A stretch of 64,000 nucleotides of DNA from Combretum micranthum (lineage: Eukaryota; Streptophyta; Magnoliopsida; Myrtales; Combretaceae), in assembly GCA_024138025.1 (NCBI GenBank), contig JAMXBD010002750.1, forward strand, positions 102,102-166,101, in the 5' to 3' direction. The translations under genes and the position numbers were made by a program. Numbering within the stretch: position 1 is the first letter of the stretch; every line of letters starts with the position of its first letter. The notes below the pieces were generated by a model. The model was not told the origin of the DNA. It saw only the letters and a program-made list of their open reading frames with translations, and ran no database searches. This document shows, one piece after another, positions 35,807 to 47,999 of the stretch.

Positions 35807-36590
35807 AACTTTGATACAGTCTAGTTGTACTATGTTTGATAAAAATGGTTATTCTATTGAGTTAAAAAATTTGTTGACTACGTTGTCCATATGAGATCTA
35901 ATTTTCGTTATCTATAGCAAAAATGATATCCCTAACAATCATCAATCATTGGACCAGTCATTGATTAACCCTCTGATTGATAAGTTCTCCTTCAACCCTA
36001 CATCTCCTATACACTTTAAGACACGAGCGTGTAGTGAAAAAGAGAGAATTAAGCAATTGATAAGATTATAAAACATCTTGATACTCCATAATTTGATCTT
36101 TTTCAAAGTAATGCCCATATTAGGGGAATATACAAATGGCCAAACAAATCAAAAGAATGAATATGTGGAGATTCAAGGAACATCTCTTTGAACAGAAAGT
36201 GTTACCCCTATGAGAACCATAATAGTAAATGAAGACTGCCACCTTACAATGAAGGAAATTGTCCCGTACCAAGCAAGTTTATCACCTTAAAAGTTGCTCA
36301 ACTAGATGGATGAAACCTAATGATGATGGACTATGTCAAATATTCAAACAATTTAAGAGCTTCTATAGGAACCCTGTAAGACTCTTAACAAATATACCTT
36401 GTAGGAAATGATTTTTCAGGTAACAACAACAATTTAGGGGGAGCTCAATGCATTAATCCAAAAAAAAGCTAGCTGAGAAGTGCTAAACCAAGAAGAAATA
36501 ACTCAGAGAATTTGAAAAAGGCGAGCTCAAGAAGCACTGGTCTAAGAAAAAATGCTTTAAAGAGTATGACTAGTTTAAAAAAGTAAGCTT
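35807..36590 (+). other. Tat 3' untranslated tail, left half
   Basis: No coding domain. 36440-36560 has loosely repeated AAGAAG/GAGCTC units resembling the repetitive tail that follows integrase in Tat elements. It ends at the AGCTT duplication (36586-36590) of the next solo LTR and resumes at 41969. Confidence 0.5.
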
Positions 36591-38116
36591 TATCACGACC
36601 TTAAAAAGGGACCTAGAAGGATAACCTCAAGTTATCATATCATCTGTGCACCCATAATATAAGAACCGTCTTACAAGTCAGAGTTTGCGAAACCCTACCT
36701 GAATAATTACTTCGTAAACTTCAATTATCTATACTATTAAAGGAAAAACACCTGCTTTGGTGGCTTTAGTGCAAAGTTTTTAGTGTAAATTTTTTTAATA
36801 TAATGTTTTTAGCATATGGACATAAAATATTTTTTATATCCCTAAAATCATGAAATTAATTATTTGAATAGAATTAAATAAGATTTAAATAAACATAGTC
36901 TTTTTCCTTTTTTAGCATATGGGCATAAAATATTTTTGGTATCTCTGAAATCATGAAATTAAATAGGGTTTCAATAGAATTAAATAGAGGTTGAATAGAT
37001 ATAGTTTTTTTCTTTTTTAGCCTAAGCATGTATCTTTATATACCGATCTAAAGCTTTGATACTATATTTATGAATGGTAGTTACCCAATATGGAGAAGTT
37101 ACCGGTAAAAAATATAATTGTAATTATGATTTGTAATTAATTTCCTAATTTCTAAGATTAATTAAGGATGTAAAATATAGGCGTAAAATATTTTTGGTAT
37201 TCCTGAAATCATGAAATTAAATAGCATTTGAATAGAATTAAGTAGGGGTTGAATATATATAGTTTTTTTTTTCCTTTTTTAGCCTAAGAATGTATTTTTA
37301 TATATCGATCTAGCAGGTACCTAATGTAGATTAACCTTATCAACACCATTAACAAAAAAAAAAAAATCAATACTATTCTATTTTTTACATATCTATTTAT
37401 AGCTTTTCATATAGACCTTCCTTTGTAAATATACTTCAATGTTATGTGACACATCAACATATAATTACATGGTTTTATTTTCCGCGATGAGGTTTTTACA
37501 AATTCTAAAATTATCATATTTGCACATGCATCGCGGGTACGTTGTCTACTTTATAATTACATTTGCGATAAATAAAGGAAATCCAATTTCCTATATTCCA
37601 CTAGAACCGCAGATAATCAGTATCCCTCATCAAATAGTAAGATAGAATAAATTATCTATGTTTTACAAATCTTGAGCTACAACACAACAAATCTAATCCC
37701 TAATTTAAACTTATTTTACATGAAACGAAATCTCAATAAACTATACTATCTATTTGTTTCTTATTCTAAAGTTGTCTTCTATCTTAAAGGTTCTCCTCTA
37801 AACAAACTTAGCTGTTCCCGATGCTTTAGCTATACTTGCATAAAAACTATAGGGGTGTATCAACTATAGCTCAGTGAATAACAATGACCAAACACATAAC
37901 AACAAATGTCAAGCGATTGTTATTAACAAACATATGCAATGCAATACTCAACCATATAATATGCACAATTTGGATGATCGAAATCCAAACCAATGGAGAT
38001 ATGCCTCTCTTAGTTGAAGGACTAGCTCAAGTCATTCATGCCTAGGAGAACTGAAAACTAAGAAAAGGGATGCTTTCTCAACTCATAGCATTCAGCTCAT
38101 AGTTTCTCAACTCATG

Positions 38117-38120
<4 letters not shown>

Positions 38121-38153
<33 letters not shown>
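38121..38153. repeat. (CA)n microsatellite
   Basis: About sixteen CA units followed by ATATATA. A second, shorter CA run lies at about 38308-38321. Confidence 0.95.
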
Positions 38154-38161
<8 letters not shown>

Positions 38162-39849
38162 TATTAACATAACCTCAATTTCCCTTTAGAAATAACTAAG
38201 GAGGAGGATTTCCTTTGAAATTTATTTGTTGGAAAATAACCTCCAAATTTCCTTAGAAAGAACTAAAGAGGAGGATTTCATTTTGAAACTCATTTTGCTC
38301 TTGTAGATACACACACACACACCCAACATAACCTCCACTTCCCTTAGAACCTTAGAAACTCCCTAAGTATTAATCCCTAAAGTCGATTCCAACATGCAAC
38401 ATCCTTTGTGCTTGCTTAGTTCCTATGATGTCGACGTCCCTATAGTAGCATTAACTAGATTCATTGGACCCTCAAGAGCACTACTATAGAATCGGAATAT
38501 TAACATATGATATGAATACCATGGTAATGTAAGTATGTTGTCGTGTAATACATGTCTATTTAATTATACAGTCAATTAATATTAAGTTCATTGATTAAGG
38601 TGACCAATCAATTAACAAACACTCATCAATAACTACCACTCAATTATTACAAACAATGGGTGATCACTTTTATGTTAGTAATTTATCAATCAAGCAATCA
38701 CCAAGCAACAATCGAATCCCTAATCCCCACACACGTTCAATTAAATTTATCTTAAATTTAGGTGTAACTACATTACAAGCACAAAAGTAATAGGGTCAAT
38801 GTTACCCACTTGTCATCCAAGCGACGTCTTAACAATTTGCTAAGAAACCAAAGCATCATCCCATCAATCATCCAATCATCATCAGCATCAAATCATCATC
38901 GTCCTTCATATTGAAATCTAATCAGAAATAGAAGGTTGGCTAGGGGCTATTTCAGATAATATATGCAACAAAAGCAAACATATATCCATGAATTTAAACT
39001 CATTTAAGATTCTATTTTGATTAGACACTAAATAGGAACCCACTATGGCTGCGAAGCTCGTCTCGCCAAGATATGGACAGTTCTTCATTGTCTGTCAAAG
39101 TTTTCTCTTTATTTATAATCTTTTACACAAAAACATCATCAAAACATTCATATACGAATAATCATTTCTTAACAATCATATATTTGAAACAACTCATCCT
39201 CCTATCACTTTAAGTCTAACATATTGCAATTACATATAAGTCGTTTACTCATTAGATTTATGTTGATAACTTAATCATTTAATCCATTTTAACTTAGTGA
39301 AGTTCATGAGGTCAAGCCGACATAGTTATATTGCTATCTTATTTTATTTCTAAGAATCATATTAACTTAAGTCTATTAATTAGTCCACTTGATATACAAA
39401 GTTACATTAAGTCTAATTTAGTTACTAAATTAGATTAAGTTAAATTAAACTTAGATTTGTTAACCAAGTTCGTTTTATGTCTAAGAATTCTATAATTTTT
39501 TTTATAAACTCCTTATTCTAATGGTTTTTACGAAATCATGAAATGTTGTGTGCTCAATTAATATACATAACTAATGAAACAAATGCTTAATAAACTTGAT
39601 TATGTTTAGACTTATTTTTTTTGTTATTGTCTAAGTCCATATGTTGTCATTTGAAAACACATATATCTTAAGACTTATGTTTTTAGAATTTCTCAAAACT
39701 TAAAAATATAACAGTTATATATTTCTTTTTAAGATTTTCATAGCATTTTAAATCACCTCAATCCGAGTTCGGATGAGAAAGTTATGATAAAATCAAGTTA
39801 TCTCAACAAAGAAAAGAAGAACAAAAGGGATTTAGGCCTATACAGGCCG

Positions 39850-40045
39850 TATTGAGGGTGGTGGCATGCACCATGCCCCCCACCACGCTCAGTATCAAGG
39901 AAGTTTGAACTTAGCAGGAGGGTAGAGGCTACCATGCCACTTGCCATGCCCCGTATCATGGGGCGCATCTACCTAGATGTGGATACATTTGTTGCTATAC
40001 CCCTTATCACGCCCCATGGAGAGGGGCATATCAGCCCAGATCACG
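39850..40045 (-). repeat. GC-rich hairpin patch of LTR B sibling
   Basis: Contains ATGCCCC...ATGGGGC (about 39949-39966) and CGCCCC...GGGGCAT (about 40009-40030), both inverted repeats with 5-7 nt loops. The patch corresponds to 4897-5095 in the other copy. Confidence 0.55.
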
Positions 40046-41968
40046 TCCCCTGTTTTTCTTTACTCCTTTAAAACATTTTTTTCTACATGTTTCATTCACA
40101 AAACTCCACCCACAACACCATAACAACACCTTACAAGTTCGGTACCATAATCTATAACATTTCTATAGCTATCGTTAATTACATCTTATTTACTCAAATC
40201 ATCTCATCAATTGTCTAATCTATTCATGAACACATATATATATACTTAGGACTTAAGGTACAAGCTTATATCTCACATGTTTATAAGTTTCATCTTAAAT
40301 TTTACTTACAATAAGTATTAACTCATCATATATATGCATTTATAATAATCAAAACAAAGAATATAAGCATACTCACATGTTTGATGAATTTAACTTGTTC
40401 TTTATTACTACTACTCCTTATTTAATGAAGCTTCTTCCTACTTAGTCTTCATCTTTCATCTTGTTTTTTATCCTCATTTATCTTTGAGTTGGGTTTTGAA
40501 AATGAAGAAGAAGAGAAATGGAGAAGAAGAAGAGAAACGTAAAGAAGGAGAAAAGAAAAAAAGAGAAAAGTAAATGGCAACAAAGGAGAAGAAAAAACTA
40601 TTAAATAGGATAATGACAAAGGTAATTAAATATATTTATGGTTAAAAGTTTTGATTTAAGCTTTTCATATCATTATCTTAAGTGCTAAAAATAATTAAGA
40701 GGAAATTTTAGAATATAAAGAAGTAAAATCGACAACTTGAATTGAGAATCTAATTTAGAAATTTAATTTTGTAAAACTTGGTATTAGTTGAGTTTGAGCT
40801 TAGAAATTGGTATTTTTAAAAAAGTAATTAAACTCAAAATTTATGGGGATTGAAAATATAGAATTTAAATTAAAGGGGCTATATTTGAGTATTTTATAAA
40901 TCTAAGTATTTAAACCAAAGAAATTTTTAGACCATTTGTAGATTAAAAGAAATGGGTTTTCAAAATAAAATTTGTTGAGATGATAATGAAATTTGATTTG
41001 TTAGAAAAATAATAAAGGTAAATACATTATTTGAAGGAAATAGAGATCAAATTTGATAACTAGAAAGAGTTGAGGAATTTGGTTAATGAAATAAATAATT
41101 GAAATAGATAAGAGATTAGCCAAGAGCATTTGAAATCTCAATTTCAATTTAGTCTACATACTAATTTGATTATGTTAATCTATTCATTTATAACCTATAA
41201 TTTAAATTACTTATTTCAAGTAAATTATCTAAGCTCAATTACGAAATTACATTCTAAATTTTATTTAGGATTAATCATCAATTGGTAATTGACATTATAT
41301 TAGCTTTAGATTTTATAATTCAAAAGCTTTTAATTGTTTTAAGATTTTATTCTTTCCCTTATGCTTTCAATGTGTTATTCCAATTAATTTAGCTTAAATT
41401 TTGAAATTATGTTCACTTCCATTATAATTTTTGAATTATATGATAATTTATTATTTATTGAGTTTATATTTTATATATCTGTATTCATCATCATGTTTGT
41501 TTGATATTTCTTATTGTTTTATTCTTTCTTCTTATATTGATTTACTATTTCTTGTAATATTTTTGTTTTTGTAAAACATCTTAAGATTTACGTTATTTAG
41601 ATTTAGCACCATTCTTTTATAATTATTTATTTACTCATAATTTATTTCTTTAACCATCTAGAAGGCTTTAGTTTATAACTTTGGTTATTCCTATGAATTA
41701 GTTGAATCTCATTTTCATTTATATATAAATATTTTTAACTTTAGCTTTGTTATGTTATTAAGAAGTTATAATAAGAAAGAATTTTATCTTGAAATACAAT
41801 AATTCAAATTTTTAAATGATAATTACATTGTTGATATTTTAATATTCTTAGATCACAAAAATTAGGAGTACTTTCCATGACTTTTTCTTAATACTTCTTC
41901 AAATTTTTACGTTATTTTCTTAATTATTATTATCTTTGAGTTGTATTAATTTAGGTGATTGCAAGCTC

Positions 41969-42226
41969 GAGAAATGGCAGTCTAAGAAATGAACAAGTTT
42001 AAGAAGCACCAACCCGATTTAGATAATCACCCTATATCCAATCCCAGCCTAAGAAGTGCAATCAAATTCAGCATCAGCTAGCTAAAGAAGCACTTACAAG
42101 AGAACGATCAATCATGAACCGAAGTGGACCGTTAATTTTTTAAGCCTACTAAAGCAAAATCGATGTTTTCGCTCCTTTAATCTTTGTGATAATGTTTTGA
42201 CAAACCTCACCACAAGAAGGGACAGC
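41969..42226 (+). other. Tat tail and polypurine tract
   Basis: CTAAGAAGTGC-like units continue the tail from before 36590. ACAAGAAGGGACAGC at 42212-42226 directly precedes the LTR start at 42227 and is a good polypurine tract. Confidence 0.65.
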
Positions 42227-43785
42227 TGTAGATACCCCATGTTTGCTTAATAAAACTTAAAAATATATATATTATAAAAGTATATATTAATATGTAATAA
42301 AAATAAAATATTATGTTTAACCTAAAGTCACACGTTTTGATATTTTAAGGCATGAAAGTTCTATTTTACAAGCCTTTGGAAATTATTCAGGTTTAATATA
42401 ATATAGTTTTATTACATATTTAAATTAGGATTCAATTAAATAGCTCAACGTAGGCTAATTAATTTAAATGAGCATAAATTATAAGCTTTAAAATTAGGGT
42501 AAAATACATAGGAAGATCTCAATGTTTGAGGAAAAGTTTAGTTGAGATCCTAACGTTTCAAGTGGTTCAAAAAGGTCACAACATTTCGAGAAGTGAGTTA
42601 ATTCATTTCCCCATTGACACACATAAATAAAAGAAGAGTCTTTTGCATTTTGATTAAATATTTCTCCTATTAACATGTGTTAATGAGAACCTGAATTAAC
42701 CCACTTCTTCAAATGTTGGGACCTCAAATAAACTTTTCACCAAATTTCAGGATCTTCAAGTGTAATTTACCCTTTAAAATCAAATTTGTGCAAACATGAA
42801 CAAGGAAAAAAAGGCTAATGGCTTAATGGTAAAGCACACACATGCACACATGAGAAGTCCTGAGTTCAATCTTTGAGGAACATATAAAAGGCCCTTTTTT
42901 TTTTTCACAAGCAGGGACACTTGGTAGCCAGAGATTAGCCCATGCGTGTTGACATTAGTGATAACATCATCTCATCCCCTAACTCCAGTTGCTCCTCCAT
43001 GCTCAATAAGCTCACTTTGAGGTGATTTATCATCACTTTTATCTTTGCAATTTTACGAAATTAATGGTGAAATTACAAAGTAGGTGCAAAATATTGCCAA
43101 TTGATACCAAACTTGCGAATTAATTTAGGGTTTAGCTAGATTAAAGTGAAGTGGAAAAATTGGGAAAAGTCAATTTTCTACTTTCCTCAAAAATTAAGAT
43201 TTGGTTTGGAATTTCATTGTTTACGCAACTTGAAAGATGCAAGAAGCTTCCTAATGTTCTTTAAGATACAAATATCTAGTTTAATTGGAAAATAAAATCT
43301 AATTTTTAGGAAAGTACCAAATTTGTGCTAAAACGATCCCTAAAAACGCTATAGCTCCAATCAACAAATTCTCAAGCTAAATTGAAACCTTAGCGAGTAT
43401 AAATAAGACACATACATCCTCATTCAAGCAAGAATATACTTCAAATCACCCAAAAGATCCAATTCGTATTCTTAGAATAATATAGGGTTTCAAGGTTTTC
43501 TTCTTTCTTTTTTTTTTCCCCTTAAATAACCGCTATTATAGAGAAATTTGAGGCCATTGAGTGTTATATGAGGCTTTAGGGCATTGTAAGGTCCTATTTG
43601 ACAGGTTGAACAAAGCTTGAAGCTACTTACCATTATTATGGCTCAAAACCACCAATTTTCGATCCAATTTGAGATGAATAGCCATTAGAGGATTGATTGT
43701 TGGCTCCATTGATGTCCAACCAATGCATCCTTTGCTACTAATGCTGCCAGACCGGCGGTTTTAAATACTGCTAACCGCTGCCCCT
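42227..43785 (+). repeat. Tat 3' LTR, interrupted at 43785
   Basis: Starts TGTAGATACCCC right after the polypurine tract. It shares blocks with the 5' LTR from 26091 but has diverged heavily. A minus-strand element begins at 43786 (left flank CCCCT), so the rest of this LTR must lie right of the window. The frame 42494-42676 on the minus strand is chance. Confidence 0.7.
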
Positions 43786-46700
43786 TGTCACGTCCCAAAG
43801 GATACCCTAAACGTGGCAGTTCGCCACATACGGTATTAAACATAAGAATGACTTTCCAAAGTCATGCGAAAGCTTTTAACACCATATGTAAAACGTCTAT
43901 CACAACAATAGGAGACACCGGTGGGATGTATAGTTCGAGATAGTATATACAACATACAAGAATCTAGATAATCATCCAATTTATCATTAAGAGAATAAAA
44001 TCCGTACATCATCTTAGTGGTTTTTCTCCTATAATTCTCCAAACAATCATAATATCAACTTAATCTTTCTCACAACAAAATAATACTAACACCATAAGAC
44101 ATTGAAGGATAATTAACCTAGGATCTTCAAAAGATTTCTAGAAGCTTTTCTAAGACATTATCCCACTCGAGTATATGAAGTCTTCGGGAATAAAAGATAT
44201 TGTCCTGTTACAACAAAGGTCTATCGGAGTATAAGCATGACTAGTTTAGTGAGAATATTCCTAAATTAATGTACTTGTATAAATAATTTCAAATAAGTTA
44301 TTAGACAAACATATGAATGCATCAAGCAAGTAATCAAGCAATACATATGATCTACCGGAAATCATATGTTTGAATGGATTTACCCCTCCATTCAGGGTTA
44401 GGTGTTCCAGGCTCTTTAAAACTTACCTTTAAATCCAACTCATGTAGTTTATTTTTGGCTCCTACTCACCCACCATAACATAGTTCTTTCAGGCTCCTAA
44501 TCACCCATCTTGCAGATTTCTAGCTACTACACACCCGGCTACTAAACTCTTGTCCCATCGAGAATAGCAGCTCATGCAATGAAACTAACTACGTGATATG
44601 CATGAATCAATTCATATAATTCGTAGTATATGATTAGAGTAATTTAAAGATGATCATAGAATTTACACACACTCCAACAGTATAATAGTAAAACATAAGT
44701 TAATTAACAACGATTTATGCCTCGGTATGCTTAACATTCTTTCAACTAATATTATCATCATAATTCATTTTCATGTTTTCCTACTTCTAGTGTCTTTAGC
44801 TACAAGCACAACCAAGTACGCAAAAAGTAGGAAATAAACTCACTTGGCCATGAGGATCTATTTTTCTTATAGATGAGTCGATCAGTAAATCCACTAATCA
44901 AAATAATCCTTCGGGTATGAAGACTCCTCCTTGGGATCACCTAATCAAGAAGAATACCCATAATGAGTATTCTTATTGATTCTATGGTACTTATCAAATA
45001 CTATGTCATAAGATCGTTAAAATTCGTATAGAAGGTAATTTCAACTTAAAATGGCCATAACTTGGTCATTTTAACTCGGAATCGTGCTTATAATATATCG
45101 TTTTCTACCAACTCGAAAAGATTTATCCATTTCTAAGGTTATTTTTGTCATAAAATCCATTTAGGTTGGAAAATACTACGGTACAGAGTAGTTACGAATT
45201 TATAGTTCACAATATATGATTTTTCTAAACTTTACTTTACTTGAAAATCCTTAAGCAAAATATATGGATATATATATATATATATATGTCGTTGAAAAAT
45301 CCTTTGAACATATATTTATAATCATATGTATGCATGATTTTGATAGTGTTGTCTCATTATTGGTATTTCATAAATAATTTGTCTTTGATGGTTTTAAATA
45401 ATAAATCTTTTGAGAAATTCTCATTTTTGAATTGTTAGAAGAAAAATAAAAATATATTTGAGTTGTTATGAGTAAATGTTTTCCTACTATATTTTCATTT
45501 TCTCACTTTTCAAAAGAAAATTTCATTTTAAAAAATTTTGGTTCTTGAGTTATCAACTAACTTTATTTCTAGTGATTGAAGAATAAGCTTTTAAAAATAT
45601 CTTTTAAGTTTTTGATGTGGTCAAATATTGGGAGTTGTGTTAAATGTATGTTTTTCCTCTCTTTGTTATATCATTTTCCTTCTTTAGAAAATAAGTTTAC
45701 CTTTAAACTTTACTTGCTTAGAAAAGTTTATTTTTCTAAGTTGGTTTCGAAAATAGTGAGTTGATTTTACCTTGGTTTGAAAAACTTGTTTTATTCTTAA
45801 TATTCGTTAAGTGATAGAATAATTCTTTTAGACAAGTTTATAAGAAAAGCTTTTTTAATAAAGAATTATTATCCTTAGAACTTAACAAAAATTTCTTTTT
45901 CATTTTGAAAAGGGAAGAACAACATGTAAAAATTAAGTTTCGAAGAAGCTTTTTTAGTATGTGATTTTCAAATTCTATAGTGAACCTATTTAAGTCTTGT
46001 AAAAGATATGGTTGAATTAAAATCCTTTATTGCTAAAAATCCTTTCTTTATGGAGTATTTAGTTTGGTTTATAAAAGAAAAAGAATTCCCTTTATTATTT
46101 TGAAGAAATCTATATTACTACTTCTTCTAGAATTGATGATTAGCTTACCCTTTGGAAAAAGTTTATTAAAAACAAAACTTAGTCATTTGTTAAAAACTCT
46201 TTTTGTTAAGAAATCTAGTTTACTTTTCTTTATTTAAGAAAGAACCAATTTTTATTTTTTTATTTAAGACAACAATATTTTAATCATGTATGAATATGAT
46301 TATGTAGCAATGTAAAAGTAAAGATAATGTATGGTAAGATAGAAAGAAATACTTGTAAATAAATAAACAAAATAAAATGGGAACCTTAGCTTCATCAAGG
46401 TATCCCGATCATGTATTGGGACCTTAGCTTCATCAAGGTATCTCGATCATGTATTGGGAGCCTTAGCTTCATTAAGACAACCTGAGACTAAGAATAGACT
46501 AGTCCCAAAAGAAAAGAAAAGAAAGAAAGAAAATTGTTTTGACTTGATATGGACAAGTCTAAGACTAGAAAGACTAGTCCTTAATTAAATTGCATAAAAC
46601 AAGTAATAAATAAATTGCAAGACTTGAAAGTAAATATATAACAAATGAGCTTATATGCTCTGAATAAATAATATACATAGAATACATAAAAATATTATAT

Positions 46701-47969
46701 AAGTTAGGTTAGAGCAAAAAAAAAAAAAAAAATAACAATAACAACAACAACATAATAACATAATGTAAAATAGGAACATGAACAAAAACAAAACATGAAC
46801 ATATTATTATTTCTTTAACTCATATGAGCCTAAGAAACATACACTAACTATGCTAAGTTATATGAACATGATGAAGAAATTTAAGTAATTTTACCTAAGG
46901 TTTAATGGAAGGTTTGAAAAAAATGAATGGGTTTGTGTGTTTTGTTATTCTCTTCTTGAAGAGTAGAAATTGGTAGAGTATTTTGAGAAGGAATGGTTGG
47001 AGAGATATTTGAGAGAGTATTTTGGTAGAGTTTTGTATGTAAAATGATGCGTGAAAGAATGAAGAGAAGGGGGGATTTATAGAATTTTTGGATGAATTTT
47101 GGATGTAATAAAATAAATTGAAAAGAAATTATTATAGAGAAAAAGAGAGGGGCGCCGGCACATAATGGAGGAAGAGAGAGAATTTTTGCTTGTTTTGTTA
47201 TTTTTTTGTAAAGAAAAGAAATAAAGTGTAAAGTTTGATGTGAATAAATGTTATGGTAATGTGAAAAGTAAGAAAATAGGTATGTAGTTAGTAAGAAATA
47301 GGTGTAAGAAAAAGTAGAGATAGTGAAATAGTAATGAATAGTAGGAATAGTATTATGAATAGTAGACTAACAATAAAATACCGATAGTAATAAAAATAGG
47401 CGTAAACAAGCTATATCGTTATTTTTAGTTACCAAAAAATTCTAAACTGATATTTTTGAAATCCTTGTTTAATTATGAGTCTTTTGGTGTTATTGGAATA
47501 TTTTTAATATTCCGAGCTCTGGGACACGTTTTTCGAGAACTGATCCCATTTGAGTTTGAAGGACACTTGAAATTCGCGAATCTGATACTTTTATGTTACC
47601 CTATATTATTACGAACTATTTTAAGCCATTACATTTTCTAAGGTTTGAGAACGCGGGATTGCCGGAGTTGAAATTATTTGATTGTCTTGACCTTTGTTGA
47701 CTTTTAAAACTCTGGTTTGACTAGGGTTAGGGTTTAATCCAACTTTACCCTAGAAATTGAGGGGTTTAACTCAGGGATCGGATAGGCGGATCTTTTCATG
47801 TTCGGATTTTCAAATCGAATGATCATTAAACTTTCTATTTTTGTTTTTGAAGATTCTCCTATGAAATCCCGTGATCGAAATTGTTTAAGGTTCGGTTTCA
47901 AATTGGGTCAGACTTTAAGGTTTCTATTTGGTATTCCAAAACCATTGTTGAAAAATTCGAGGGCTTACA
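43786..47969 (-). repeat. 3' LTR (family C) of the minus-strand element, 4184 bp
   Basis: TGTCACGTCCC at 43786 and GGGCTTACA at 47969, so on the minus strand TGTAAGCCC...GGGACGTGACA. It aligns with the split LTR 7669-16430. A polypurine tract lies just outside at 47970, showing it is a 3' LTR. CCGGCGCC is at 47158-47151 and TATAAAT at 47081-47075 on the minus strand. The flanks CCCCT and ACCTA differ, as expected when the other side is element interior. Confidence 0.85.
47075..47158 (-). promoter_or_regulatory. LTR promoter: GC block plus TATA box
   Basis: Minus strand CCGGCGCC (47158-47151) then TATAAAT (47081-47075), about 70 nt apart, downstream of a CT-rich stretch. Confidence 0.5.
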
Positions 47970-47990
47970 ACCTACCCTCCTTAAAGAAAG
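47970..47990 (-). promoter_or_regulatory. Polypurine tract of the minus-strand element
   Basis: Minus strand reads CTTTCTTTAAGGAGGGTAGG directly before the LTR. The codons before it (YEPSFEDKTFFKEG) look like the usual C-terminus of a gypsy polyprotein running up to the LTR. Confidence 0.7.
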
Positions 47991-47999
47991 TTTTGTCCT

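Larger units (their letters stand above)
36591..41963 (-). mobile_element. Minus-strand solo LTR (family B), 5373 bp
   Basis: On the minus strand it starts TGCAATCACC at 41963 and ends ...GGTCGTGATA at 36591. The duplication is AGCTT on the left (36586-36590) and AGCTC on the right (41964-41968), one mismatch in five. It aligns in reverse complement with 2975-7668 along its length, including the GC-rich patch and the ...AATTATTCAGGYAG...GTTTGC tail. It has no PBS, PPT or coding region. The small frames inside (37439-37645, 37672-37869) are chance. It separates the Tat integrase tail from its polypurine tract. Confidence 0.85.
26091..43785 (+). mobile_element. Decayed Tat-lineage gypsy element, nested
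   Basis: LTR starts TGTAGACACC (26091) and TGTAGATACCCC (42227) pair. Between them, in plus orientation, lie remnants of a gag-pol linker, protease, reverse transcriptase, RNase H, a second RNase H and integrase, then the polypurine tract AAGAAGGGACAGC. A second RNase H before integrase is diagnostic of the Tat lineage. The element is broken by a copia-type solo LTR, a MITE, a 5.4 kb solo LTR and, at 43786 in its 3' LTR, a minus-strand element. Its end therefore lies beyond the window. Stops and frameshifts throughout show it is long dead. Confidence 0.85.

Noticed and set aside
43781..47974. 43786-47969 as a solo LTR
   Set aside because: The 5-bp flanks differ (CCCCT, ACCTA) and a polypurine tract with a polyprotein C-terminus lies directly outside the right end, so it is a 3' LTR of an element.
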